Source: Methylacidiphilales bacterium (GTDB taxonomy: Bacteria > Verrucomicrobiota > Verrucomicrobiia > Methylacidiphilales > UBA1321). Taken from it: DNA of 64,000 nucleotides. Under the pieces are notes generated by a model that searched no databases, was not told the DNA's origin, and worked only from the letters and a program-made list of their open reading frames with translations. Where the stretch lies: positions 27,293 to 91,292 of the forward strand of contig JAJSLI010000021.1 of the NCBI GenBank assembly GCA_021272315.1, written 5' to 3'. This document shows positions 16,286 to 24,947 of this stretch, one piece after another. Made by a program: the position numbers and the translations under genes. Positions within the stretch are counted from its first letter, which is position 1; the number at the start of each line of letters is the position of its first letter.

Positions 16286-17770
16286 TTATCCTTTTGGGAT
16301 GGTTGAAGACGAGCGGATGGCCGTTTCCAATTCGTTCCAAACGGTTGGCAGCAAGACGCATTTCGGATCGGATTCGACCGCCCTTTGCAGGGAGGCCTTG
16401 GCCGAATCAACCTGTTGCAGGCGCGAGTGGATCATGCTCAACATGGCGTTGGCCGAGGCCGCCAAGGGTGCATAATTGAACACATAGCTCAACGTCCGCG
16501 CCGCCTCCTGCAGGCTGGCCGGATCGCCCTTGCCGAAATAAATGGCCGATAATTTGAAATAGGCCTCAGGATAGCCGGGACGAAGCTGAATCGCCTTTCG
16601 GCAGGCTTCAATGGCCTCATCCACCTTGTCCTGTGCCAACAGGGCCGAGGCCAGGTTCTCCCAGGCCCGCGCATATTCGGGCCTGGATTGGATGGCGGAC
16701 CGGTAGGCTCGCTCCGCGTCTTTGAAACGGTCATTCTGGAAATAGAGAATGCCGAGATTGCACCAGACCTTCGGATTGCTGGGGTCCAGTTTTGCGGCGA
16801 ATCTATAGAGCGTTTCCGCCTCCGCCATTTTACGGTTCATGCTTTTGGCCAGCGCAAGATTGAAGTAGTTGTTGCTCTCCTTGGGACCGTGCACGTAGGC
16901 CTGCAGGTAAGCCTCCTCCATTTCGAGATAATTGCCCGCCTGGTAATGCGCCCTGCCCAAATTGGACCACATCGCGCAGAGGATGGTCTTTTTGACCGGG
17001 TATTTGGCCGCCTTGAGCAGAAGCTCGTAAACACCCGCGAGATTTCCGTTGGTAAGCTGCCGGGCCGCTTCCTTCAAGCAGTCTTTGATCGCGTCGGGGA
17101 GTGCCACCGTGGTTTGGGCTTTCAAGCTTCGGGCCATGACCACCTTCGCTTGGGGCGAGGGTCGCTGGGTCTTGGTGATAAGCTGCTTGTCTGTTTCCCG
17201 GATGATCCGGGTGACATTGGGATTCGCCGCAAAGGAAGTCGTCACCCCCATGGTTGCAGGTATCTTTTCCGTGGCGGTGTGATGGCGTTGGATCGTGATG
17301 GAGGTCATCTCGATCAGTGAGCGAAGTGCCCTTTCAGGTCCGCCCAAGCTCAAAGCTCTTTGAAAGTGACGCAACGCGGTATCCGGCAACCCCCATTCCA
17401 CCATGTAGTGCAGACCCACCTGCTTAAGTAGTGAGGGATTGTTATACGATTCGGCCAGACGGGAAAAAATGGTGAAGGGGGTGGCGGAAAAACCGGGGGG
17501 AGATTGTCCGGCGCTTTTTCGCGATTCTATGGCTTTCGTGAGATCAACCAGGCCGGAGATGATCACTTCCAGCGTTTGTATGCTGGTGGCGTCTTTTTTA
17601 TTCTTGGCCTGCTGCAACAGCAGGAGAAAATTTCGCGCCAACAACCTGCTGAAATCGCCATTCTCCTCGCGGGCGCACTGCTGCAACTGGTTCCATGTCG
17701 CCCTCTCGGAAATCCTTGTTGTACCCAGCCCAATAGATTTGCCGCTGCCAGAAGTGGACTTCGACTGCAT
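16286..17770 (-). CDS. TPR-repeat protein
   Basis: About 494 residues from the ATG at 17768-17770; a longer start at 17800 is possible and neither has a strong ribosome-binding site. The second half holds at least five tetratricopeptide repeats (for example SNLGRAHYQAGNYLEMEEAY, WCNLGILYFQNDRFKDAERA, WENLASALLAQDKVDEAIEA). The N-terminal half is helical without a recognised domain. No signal peptide or membrane segment. Convergent with the FecR gene (23-bp gap). A protein-interaction scaffold is the only safe inference. Confidence 0.85.
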   Translation of the reverse strand: MQSKSTSGSGKSIGLGTTRISERATWNQLQQCAREENGDFSRLLARNFLLLLQQAKNKKDATSIQTLEVIISGLVDLTKAIESRKSAGQSPPGFSATPFTIFSRLAESYNNPSLLKQVGLHYMVEWGLPDTALRHFQRALSLGGPERALRSLIEMTSITIQRHHTATEKIPATMGVTTSFAANPNVTRIIRETDKQLITKTQRPSPQAKVVMARSLKAQTTVALPDAIKDCLKEAARQLTNGNLAGVYELLLKAAKYPVKKTILCAMWSNLGRAHYQAGNYLEMEEAYLQAYVHGPKESNNYFNLALAKSMNRKMAEAETLYRFAAKLDPSNPKVWCNLGILYFQNDRFKDAERAYRSAIQSRPEYARAWENLASALLAQDKVDEAIEACRKAIQLRPGYPEAYFKLSAIYFGKGDPASLQEAARTLSYVFNYAPLAASANAMLSMIHSRLQQVDSAKASLQRAVESDPKCVLLPTVWNELETAIRSSSTIPKG

Positions 17771-17896
17771 CTCGCAAGGGAGAGTAGCACATCCGTGCAA
17801 ATTTACTGCTTTAAAATGGCCGATTTATGAACAGAGCTCGACAACACACAGGCTGAACTGCCGATGGATCATGTATTCCAAGACGGGTTGGCGAAC

Positions 17897-18721
17897 CTAG
17901 CGGTCCGCTCTGGTGAAGAAGCGGACGTAACCTTCAACGGCTAGATAAAGGACAAAAAAGAGGGCGGTAATCCAAAAAGTCGGCGGTCGGTCGGTCAGGC
18001 AGGCCAGGAGAATTCCCGCCCAGACAACGACAAGGCCCAAAAGAATCGAGACGATCATGCCGGACCAAAAAGTGCGGCAGAGCCGCAGGGCAATCCCCGC
18101 CGGGGCAATGACGAGGGCGAAGGTAAGAAGGACGCCGACAACCTGGCTGGCGAGGGAGACAGCGATGGCGAGAATGACCATGAAGGCGACGGCGAGACCG
18201 GCGAGGGAGAGACCACGCGCTTCGGCGAGGTCGGGCTGGACGCTGGCGAAGAGGAGGCGGCGCGCGAAGAAGGCTAGGCCGGCGAAGCAGAGGACGGAGA
18301 GGACGGCCATTTCGACGACCTGGCCGAAGGAGACGCCGAGGATATCGCCGAAGAGAATGGCTTGGGCTTCGCCGGCGTAGCCGCGGTAGAAACTCAGGAA
18401 GAGTGCGCCGAGGCCGAGGGAGAGGGAGAGAACCATGCCGATGGCCATGTCGCTGCGATTGAGCTTGTCCCCGGAGATGCCCATGAAGGCGCCTGCGCCG
18501 ATGGTGAAGAGGAGCATGCCCTGGAGCGGGTAGAGGCCGAGGAGGGCGGCGGCGGCGGCGCCGGCAAAGCCGATGTGGGAGAGGGCGTGGGCGGCGAAGG
18601 CGACATTGCGAATGATGACGAAGTAACCGACGACGGCACCGAGGAGGGCGGCGAGCGACCCGGCCATGAGGGCGTTGCGAACGAAGTCATAGCCGAGATA
18701 GGTGGAAAGAGTGTCAATCAT
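17897..18721 (-). CDS. znuB: Zn/Mn-type ABC transporter permease (ZnuB-like)
   Basis: 274 residues with about eight hydrophobic helices. Family features include NVAFAAHALSHIGFAG (residues about 38-53) and LLTFALVIAPAGIALRL near 200-215, typical of the ABC-3 permease family for zinc and manganese. Its start overlaps the end of the ATPase gene by 8 bp. Inner-membrane channel of the importer encoded with the upstream ATPase and binding protein. Confidence 0.92.
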   Translation of the reverse strand: MIDTLSTYLGYDFVRNALMAGSLAALLGAVVGYFVIIRNVAFAAHALSHIGFAGAAAAALLGLYPLQGMLLFTIGAGAFMGISGDKLNRSDMAIGMVLSLSLGLGALFLSFYRGYAGEAQAILFGDILGVSFGQVVEMAVLSVLCFAGLAFFARRLLFASVQPDLAEARGLSLAGLAVAFMVILAIAVSLASQVVGVLLTFALVIAPAGIALRLCRTFWSGMIVSILLGLVVVWAGILLACLTDRPPTFWITALFFVLYLAVEGYVRFFTRADR

Positions 18722-19517
18722 GGTCGTGGTGGAAGCATTCTGATTCGGTCACGTTACCCTCCGCCGAGACGACGAAAACGCGGTTCTCCAGCCGCACGAC
18801 TTCAATCTCAAATCCATATAGCTTGGAAAGGGAGGCCGATGTGACCACGTCATCGACCTTGCCCAGCGCGCCATGACCTCCCGCCAGATAGAGGACGCGA
18901 TCCATGACGTGCATCAGCGGATTCATATCGTGGGCCACAAAGAGGACGGTCGTCTGGGTAAGGCGCTTGACCCTCGCCACGCATTCAATCAACAACGCCT
19001 GATTTTTGGGATCAAGGCTGGCCAGCGGTTCATCCAGTACGAGAATCCGGGGATCGCCCAGAAGAGCCTGGGCCAATATCACGCGCTGGCGTTCTCCGCC
19101 TGAGAGCACGGAAAACGGGCGCTCGGCGTAGTGACTGGCATCCGTTACCTCCAAAACGCGGTCAACTTCCTGCTTCGATTTTTTGGAAGTCCACGGGATC
19201 CCCCACTGATCTCCGTAACACGCCGCTTCCACCAAAGCCCGCGCGCTCAGGGCCGTGGAGTCAAACCCGGCATGTCCCTGGGGCATATAACCGATTTGCC
19301 GGGCCGACTTGCCGGGCGGCAAGCCGAGGACTTCTATAGACCCCCGGGTGGGCGGCAAAGTACCGATGATGCAGCGCACGAGCGTCGTCTTGCCGGCTCC
19401 GTTGGGCCCAAAAACCCCGATAAACTCGCCCTCGTCAATTGTCGCATTGACCCCGGACAAAATCGCGTTCCCCCCAAGAGAAATAGTGAGATCGGATATT
19501 TGCAGGGCGGCGGTCAT
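18714..19517 (-). CDS. znuC: Zn/Mn-type ABC transporter ATP-binding protein (ZnuC-like)
   Basis: 267 residues. Walker A GPNGAGKT (about 35-42), Q-loop region MPQGHAGFD, signature LSGGERQRV and Walker B RILVLDEPLASLD, with the switch His in FVAHDM. The C-terminal 50 residues end in the His/Asp-rich CFHHDHD, which could bind metal. Lies 21 bp downstream of the binding-protein gene and overlaps the permease gene. Energises metal import. Confidence 0.93.
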   Translation of the reverse strand: MTAALQISDLTISLGGNAILSGVNATIDEGEFIGVFGPNGAGKTTLVRCIIGTLPPTRGSIEVLGLPPGKSARQIGYMPQGHAGFDSTALSARALVEAACYGDQWGIPWTSKKSKQEVDRVLEVTDASHYAERPFSVLSGGERQRVILAQALLGDPRILVLDEPLASLDPKNQALLIECVARVKRLTQTTVLFVAHDMNPLMHVMDRVLYLAGGHGALGKVDDVVTSASLSKLYGFEIEVVRLENRVFVVSAEGNVTESECFHHDHD

Positions 19518-19538
19518 CGTGGGCGGAGCGGGTGATAT

Positions 19539-20411
19539 TTAGTTTTTAGCACCAAGAGCCGCCTGAACGCCAACCAACTCGTGCATCATCCAGTCGACAT
19601 AGCTCTTCTCATCGGGAGGCTGGGTTTCCGTCACTCCTACAATCGGAACCCTCGACTGTTGGGCGATTTTCTTAATACGGTCCGTCGTCGGGTCGGTCAC
19701 CTGGCTGTTGTAAAAGAGAATTTTTGCCGTCTTGGACGTAAGACTTTTTTCAAAGGCAACCGTCTGGTCCGCGCTCGGCTCGGTGTCGTTCATGATGTTC
19801 ACCTGAAAATCGTAGTTGAGCATCTTGAACCCGAGAGCCTTGGCCATGTAACCAAACACCGGTTCCGTCGCCGTTACTTCAAGTCCCGCCGAGGACGCCT
19901 TGATTTGCGTGATCTTGTCGAGTTCGGGTTGCATGGAGGTGTTAAAGTCATCCAGCCTTTTTTGATAGGCGCCGGCCTGGGCCGGATCGATCTTGGAGAG
20001 CACTTCCACCAGCTTGGCTCCCAAAGCCGGCATCGTCCGGGGGTCATACCAGATATGGGGATTGTCCCCGTCTTTGCCTCCAATCAAATCGGCGACGTTG
20101 ATGACCACCCGATTTGGTTTTCCGTTCGTCCCGAGAAGTTTCTCGATCCACGGATCGTAGCTGATTCCGCTGTAGATCACGATGTCGGCATCGGCAACTG
20201 ATTTTGCCGTGCTGGCGTTGGTCGTAAACTCATGGGGATCTTGGTTCGGATTGGTGAGGATGCTCGTGACGGTCGCGCTGTCTCCGGCGATTTGCTTGGC
20301 CACGCCGCCGTAGAAATTTTCGGCGGCCACAATTTTGAGGCCGTCCGCATGCGCGGAAACAGCGGTCAGCCAGAGACTGGCGATACAGGTGAATTGGAGG
20401 AGTGTTTTCAT
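19539..20411 (-). CDS. znuA: Metal ABC transporter substrate-binding protein (ZnuA/Mn family)
   Basis: 290 residues from the ATG at 20409-20411; a TTG start 12 codons upstream is unlikely because MKTLLQFTCIASLWLTAVSA is a normal signal peptide. Cluster A-I binding protein: ligands expected at the His of DPHEF and of NPHIWYDP, an acidic residue in ATEPVFGYMAKALG where ZnuA has His, and an Asp near the C-terminus. There is no His-rich acidic loop. The E at the third position recalls Mn-type proteins such as PsaA, so the metal cannot be fixed from sequence. Divergent from a TonB-dependent receptor across an operator-rich gap. Confidence 0.88.
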   Translation of the reverse strand: MKTLLQFTCIASLWLTAVSAHADGLKIVAAENFYGGVAKQIAGDSATVTSILTNPNQDPHEFTTNASTAKSVADADIVIYSGISYDPWIEKLLGTNGKPNRVVINVADLIGGKDGDNPHIWYDPRTMPALGAKLVEVLSKIDPAQAGAYQKRLDDFNTSMQPELDKITQIKASSAGLEVTATEPVFGYMAKALGFKMLNYDFQVNIMNDTEPSADQTVAFEKSLTSKTAKILFYNSQVTDPTTDRIKKIAQQSRVPIVGVTETQPPDEKSYVDWMMHELVGVQAALGAKN

Positions 20412-20439
20412 AAGAGCAGACTCCAAGCCTAAACAAGGC

Positions 20440-20512
20440 GCAAGCAACTTGCAAATAGTTCTTGCAAGAATTTTGCATCGTGCTAGCCCGGATTCATATG
20501 CAAACAGCTTGC
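20440..20512. promoter_or_regulatory. Three operator-like palindromes between znuA and receptor gene
   Basis: Copies of GCAAR-N3-YTTGC occur at 20440-20452 (GCAAG CAA CTTGC, perfect), 20464-20476 (GCAAG AAT TTTGC, one mismatch) and 20500-20512 (GCAAA CAG CTTGC). A perfect 12-bp palindrome TTCTTGCAAGAA lies at 20459-20470. Copy starts are 24 and 36 bp apart. They fill the 86-bp divergent promoter region and the third overlaps the first codons of the receptor gene. Most likely binding sites of a metal-responsive repressor (Zur- or Fur-like), by context only. Confidence 0.6.
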
Positions 20513-22816
20513 GTTTATTCTTCTGCGTTTTTTAAACGGGTTGGTCTGGCTTTTCTTCTGGGAGCGGTCATTAGCCTCACGTGTTTCCGGGCCGACGCCC
20601 AGACCGCAACGGACACAGCCGCCACCGCTTCGACCGCCGGCAGCCAGACAACAACCACCAACCCAACGACGCTCAACGCAACCAAGGCCGGTTCCCCCGT
20701 TACTGCCCAAGCGGCGGCGCCGACAGGCACGAATCAAGCCGTGCAGATGCCGGAAGTTACGGTCATCGGTCAATTGGATCAGGCGCGTCAGGCCATTGTG
20801 CCAAGTCTCGGGGCCACGGTTTACACCGTCGACCAGCAGGACATAAAGGATTTGAGCCAAGGCGAGAACGTTCCCTTCAGCAAGTTGCTGCTCCGATTTC
20901 CCGGAGTAAGCCAGGATTCAGCCGCGTCGGGAAGTTTGCACATCCGCGATGACCACGCCAATGTGCAATACCGGATTGATGATGTGCTCATCCCGGAAAG
21001 CATCACCAGCTTCGGGACCCAGTTCGACACGCGGTTCGCTGAAAGCGTCGATCTTATCACCGGCGCGCTGCCGGCGGAATACGGCTTTCGCCAGTCGGGA
21101 ATTATCGATATCCACACCAAGAACGGGGTGGTCAACCCTGGCGGCGACGTCGATTTTTACGGCGGGAGCTACGGAACCATTCATCCGAGCTTCGAGTACG
21201 GCGGTTCCCAAGGGAAGTGGAACTACTATTTCTCGGGCGGCTACCTCCAGAACACCCAAGGCATCGAAAACTCGACCTCGAGTTACAATCCCATCCACGA
21301 CAACTCCGATCAGTATCGTGGGTTTGCCTATCTCTCCTACATCATTGATGACACGAGTCGCATCAGCCTGATCGCCGGGGAAGCCTACAACCAATACCAG
21401 ATTCCGAATAACCCCAGCCAGACCCCCGCATTGCAGGCCAATGGCACGCCCTATGTGCTTCCAGGCATAACGACCACCAACTCGGTCAATCTTAATGAAA
21501 ATCAGCGCGAGCAGAATAATTTTGAAGTTTTGGCCTATCAAAAAGCCATCGACGATTTCAGCTTCCAGCTTTCGCTCTTCAACAGTTACAGCGCGGTCAA
21601 TTACGATCCCGATCCAAACGGGGGCGATCTCTACTTTAATGGAGAATCGGGCAGCCTGAACCGCAGCGTCATGTCCAACGGGACCCAATTCGATGCGAGT
21701 TACGACCTCAATGATGCCCACACTATTCGAGGAGGATGGCAGCTCAACGCCCAAGGCGGGGCCCAAACCGCCGTCACCACGGTGATTCCGCTTGATGGCG
21801 CCGGAAACCAGTCCGGTCCTCCCGAGACCTTCAACGACAGCGATTACATGACGGCTTACAGCTACGGCTTCTATCTCCAGGATGAGTGGAAAATCACCAA
21901 AGCGCTGACGCTGAATTACGGCGGCCGGATGGATTTTTATCAAAGCAGTTTCATCCGGCAGAACCAACTGAGCCCACGCATCAATGCAACCTACGTAATT
22001 GATCCGGCGACAACGATCCATGGCGGCTACGCGAGCTACTTCACGCCTCCGCCGGTGGAAAATATTCCGCAGGGCACGACGACCCAATTCGCCGGAACGA
22101 CGGGCGCGGCCACGCCGGGATTGCCGAACGGTCCGGTGCAATCGGAACGGGCCCAATATATTGACGCGGGCATCGTGCACAAATTCACCCCTGAATATCA
22201 GGTGGGCTTGGACGGCTATTATAAACAGGCGATCAATCTGATTGACGACGGCCAGTTTGGTACCGCTCCCATACTAAGCGCGTTCAACTACGCGCACGGT
22301 CAAATCTGCGGCATCGAACTGAGCCAGAGCTACACCCGGGGCGGCTTCTCCGCCTACGCCAACCTTGCGGTCGAAGAAGGGCTCGGAGAGCAGGTCAATT
22401 CTGCCCAAGGCGTCCTTTTCAATGCCTACGATTACAACTACATCCAGAACCACTATATTTATCTCGACCACAGCCAGAGTTTCACCGGATCAGCGGGACT
22501 CATCTATAACATCACCCAGACCGAAACAACCCCCTACCTTGAGATGATCTGCGGCAGCGGCCTGCGCTCCGATACCGACCCCGGCATGCCGGACAACATC
22601 CCCAACGGCGCATCCGTACCCGCCTATGACTCGATCAATATCGGGTTCAGCCAGGGATTCAAGTGGGCCGGGATGCCCAACTTGAAGGTCCGGCTCGATG
22701 TGATCAATGTCGGTGACCAAATCTACCAAATCCGCAGCGGATCAGGTGTGGGCGTTTTTGCCCCCCAATACGGCCAGCGCCGGAGTGTCTTTGCTGGAGT
22801 GACCTACTCTTTCTGA
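20498..22816 (+). CDS. TonB-dependent outer-membrane receptor
   Basis: 772 residues from the ATG at 20498, giving a signal peptide (hydrophobic core VGLAFLLGAVISLTCF, cleavage near ADA). A Thr/Ala-rich linker leads to a TonB box (PEVTVIG, about residue 83), then a plug domain (SKLLLRFPGVSQDSA, LHIRDDHANVQYRIDDV, SGIIDIHTK). A long beta-barrel follows and ends with the outer-membrane signature VFAGVTYSF. Its position opposite znuABC and before tonB argues for metal or metallophore uptake across the outer membrane. Substrate not deducible. Confidence 0.9.
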   Translation: MQTACVYSSAFFKRVGLAFLLGAVISLTCFRADAQTATDTAATASTAGSQTTTTNPTTLNATKAGSPVTAQAAAPTGTNQAVQMPEVTVIGQLDQARQAIVPSLGATVYTVDQQDIKDLSQGENVPFSKLLLRFPGVSQDSAASGSLHIRDDHANVQYRIDDVLIPESITSFGTQFDTRFAESVDLITGALPAEYGFRQSGIIDIHTKNGVVNPGGDVDFYGGSYGTIHPSFEYGGSQGKWNYYFSGGYLQNTQGIENSTSSYNPIHDNSDQYRGFAYLSYIIDDTSRISLIAGEAYNQYQIPNNPSQTPALQANGTPYVLPGITTTNSVNLNENQREQNNFEVLAYQKAIDDFSFQLSLFNSYSAVNYDPDPNGGDLYFNGESGSLNRSVMSNGTQFDASYDLNDAHTIRGGWQLNAQGGAQTAVTTVIPLDGAGNQSGPPETFNDSDYMTAYSYGFYLQDEWKITKALTLNYGGRMDFYQSSFIRQNQLSPRINATYVIDPATTIHGGYASYFTPPPVENIPQGTTTQFAGTTGAATPGLPNGPVQSERAQYIDAGIVHKFTPEYQVGLDGYYKQAINLIDDGQFGTAPILSAFNYAHGQICGIELSQSYTRGGFSAYANLAVEEGLGEQVNSAQGVLFNAYDYNYIQNHYIYLDHSQSFTGSAGLIYNITQTETTPYLEMICGSGLRSDTDPGMPDNIPNGASVPAYDSINIGFSQGFKWAGMPNLKVRLDVINVGDQIYQIRSGSGVGVFAPQYGQRRSVFAGVTYSF

Positions 22817-22842
22817 TAGCAGCAAAATCAATCGTAAAATTC

Positions 22843-23472
22843 ATGATCGCCGCGACGGACCGACAGCGATGGCTAAGCTGCTGGAGCGCCTCGATCCTGC
22901 TTCATCTCAGCCTCTTCATTTTTGGTGCACTATGGCTGATCCATCCGGCTCGTTTCAGTGTTCGGTCAGGAAAAACGTCGATGGAAATTGATCTCGTTCT
23001 TGAAGCCCCTCCCGTTCCGAGAAGCGCGGTTTTGGCACCCAAACCACCAGCCATAACGGCCCCCTCTCGACCGGCGCCCATAGTTCCCACCCCGCCGGTA
23101 ATGAAGACCGAAATCGCGGTGCAACATCAGCCTCAAAAGCTCCCCTTGCCGTCGAAGTCATCTGCTTCCAGGGAAACGAGCAGTGACTCCAAAGGAGCCG
23201 TTCAAGCACAACCTGACGAGTTGGATAACGAACCGCCGGAATATCCGGAAGAATCACGAATCGCCCATGAACAGGGCGTGGTGATCCTGCGGGTTGAGGT
23301 TACGGCAGCGGGTGAAGCAGCCAGCGTCAGCATTCTGCAAAGTTCTGGCTATTTCCGGCTCGATCAGGCGGCACGGCATGCCGTCCAACATTGGAAATTT
23401 CATCCGGCCATGACAGCAGGAATACCCGTGCCTTCCGAAGCGGATGTTCCCGTTCATTTTAAACTTCAATAA
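22843..23472 (+). CDS. tonB: TonB-family energy transducer
   Basis: 209 residues. One N-terminal membrane helix (ASILLHLSLFIFGALWLI), a Pro-rich periplasmic spacer (residues about 50-110), and a C-terminal TonB domain (PPEYPEESRIAHEQGVVILR through WKFHPAMTAG). It lies 26 bp after the receptor gene, so it is probably co-transcribed and dedicated to it. No exbB/exbD is in the window, so energising partners are encoded elsewhere. Confidence 0.92.
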   Translation: MIAATDRQRWLSCWSASILLHLSLFIFGALWLIHPARFSVRSGKTSMEIDLVLEAPPVPRSAVLAPKPPAITAPSRPAPIVPTPPVMKTEIAVQHQPQKLPLPSKSSASRETSSDSKGAVQAQPDELDNEPPEYPEESRIAHEQGVVILRVEVTAAGEAASVSILQSSGYFRLDQAARHAVQHWKFHPAMTAGIPVPSEADVPVHFKLQ

Positions 23473-23588
23473 ATCGAAGTCACTTTTCCCAACACAAAAA
23501 TTTTGGGTTACAACAGGACTATGACCGGTCAAACGAGCCGTCTCACAAGTCGATGTCCGCGCAGAGTTGATGAACGCGACAACCGTCG

Positions 23589-24137
23589 TTAACCCATGCC
23601 CAATTTCTTTTTTCCTGCTTCGGAAATTTTGTCCGGCGACCAAGGCGGGTCCCAGACCACCTGCACATCGGCATCGGTCACGCCACTAAGTTGGGAAATT
23701 TTCTGCTGCGCTTCGCGGGCAATAACCGGCCCCATGCCGCAGCCGGGGGCGGTCAGCGTCATTTGCACGGCAACTTTTGCGCCGTCCGCAGTTTGCTCGA
23801 TATCGAGTTTATAAACCAATCCGAGATCGACGATGTTGACGGGAATTTCAGGGTCGTAACAGGTCTTGAGGGCCTCCCACACCTGTTCTTCACTGACGGG
23901 ACCGCTCATGGTGGATGGTGCGGACGCACCGTCCGCCGGATCTTTTTTCCCAAGCGCGTCGGCATACTCGGCGTCGATCCGATAAAGCCCGGCTTCGCTG
24001 GGAACGACGACGGTGAAAGAACCGCCCAAAGCCTGGGTAATAATAACCGGCGTTCCCTGTGGAAGCGTGAGCGCTTCGCCCTGGGGAATGCGGGTTGCGG
24101 TAATCTCGCGCTTGAGAACAATCGCTGAATCGCTCAT
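23589..24137 (-). CDS. sufT: SufT-like Fe-S cluster assembly factor (DUF59/MIP18 family)
   Basis: 182 residues. The N-terminal 70 residues form the small domain found in SufT (ATRIPQGEALTLPQGTPVII). The C-terminal MIP18/DUF59 domain has CYDPEIPVNIVDLGLVYKLD, the conserved Cys loop TAPGCGMG and VVWDPPWSPDKIS. SufT proteins help mature Fe-S proteins. Three bases separate it from the ferritin gene upstream, so the two are one transcript linking iron storage and Fe-S assembly. Confidence 0.92.
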   Translation of the reverse strand: MSDSAIVLKREITATRIPQGEALTLPQGTPVIITQALGGSFTVVVPSEAGLYRIDAEYADALGKKDPADGASAPSTMSGPVSEEQVWEALKTCYDPEIPVNIVDLGLVYKLDIEQTADGAKVAVQMTLTAPGCGMGPVIAREAQQKISQLSGVTDADVQVVWDPPWSPDKISEAGKKKLGMG

Positions 24138-24140
24138 GCC

Positions 24141-24677
24141 TTAAGCCTCCGGACTAGCTTCGGCGGCGATTCCGGCTCCCAGCGAACTTCCCAGGATTCC
24201 CTGAGCCAGAAATTGCTCGACGAGGAGCAAGCCGCCTTCGCCCGCCCGCTCCACGGTCTTGAGCAGATCGTTCATCGAGGAAACTTCCTCGACCTGCTCC
24301 CGGATGAACCATTGCAGGAACGTGCTGGTGATGTGGTCGTTTTCCTTGAGGGCGAGATCGTAAAGACTGTTGATCGCCTCGGTCACCTTGATTTCCTGAT
24401 CGAGCGAAAGCTTGACCGCGTCCTTGGCGAATTTGAAATCGGCGACCGGGGCCTCGATCGCCGGAATAACGACCTGGGCCCCGGCATCGAGGATAAACTT
24501 CATGAAGCGATGGGCGTGGCCCCGTTCCTCCGTTGACTGTTTGTAGAAGTGCTTGGCCAGACCGGGCAAAGACTGAAAATCAAAATGAGCGCCGATGGCG
24601 TCGTATTGCAGGGATGCGGCCAATTCCATCCCGATCTGGCCGTTGATCGCAGAGATGATCTTTGGAGAAACAAGCAT
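24141..24677 (-). CDS. ftn: Ferritin
   Basis: 178 residues, the normal size for bacterial non-haem ferritin. Ferroxidase-site residues are visible: E18 in GMELAASLQYD, ExxH-type TEERGHAHRF near 50-58, E95 in SLDQEIKVTEAIN and QVEE near 130. The 15-residue C-terminal extension (LGAGIAAEASPEA) is Ala/Glu-rich. Oxidises Fe(II) and stores it as a mineral core in the cytoplasm. Operon with sufT downstream. Confidence 0.93.
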   Translation of the reverse strand: MLVSPKIISAINGQIGMELAASLQYDAIGAHFDFQSLPGLAKHFYKQSTEERGHAHRFMKFILDAGAQVVIPAIEAPVADFKFAKDAVKLSLDQEIKVTEAINSLYDLALKENDHITSTFLQWFIREQVEEVSSMNDLLKTVERAGEGGLLLVEQFLAQGILGSSLGAGIAAEASPEA

Positions 24678-24947
24678 TGAGACAATATAAGCTCGAAAGT
24701 CGATCCTTGTAAACCGGCAGCAGCAGAAAAGCCACGCGGGTCCTTAATCTCTGCACGGTGGCGTTATTTGAACCCTGCACGTGCTGGAGTTTTCGATCAA
24801 TTGGGCGAGTCGTCCAAGAATGCCTTCACTCAGTGCAAGCTGTCGTTAATAAATAGCAACCAACCGTCAGCACGATTTTGAAGCAACGGGCATACTACCC
24901 GGGCGGGAAACAGCCGAAAACAGCATCTTGGAATGGACGGGGCTGAC

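Noticed and set aside
20918..22180. Minus-strand 420-codon frame inside the TonB receptor gene
   Set aside because: Antisense artefact; the receptor frame has plug and barrel signatures.
24755..24785. tRNA or tmRNA 3' end on the minus strand (GGTTCAAAT)
   Set aside because: The T-stem does not pair and no acceptor or anticodon arm is present.
24760..24947. Metal riboswitch in the NRAMP leader
   Set aside because: No conserved core of the Mn (yybP-ykoY), NiCo or Mg riboswitches could be matched by eye.
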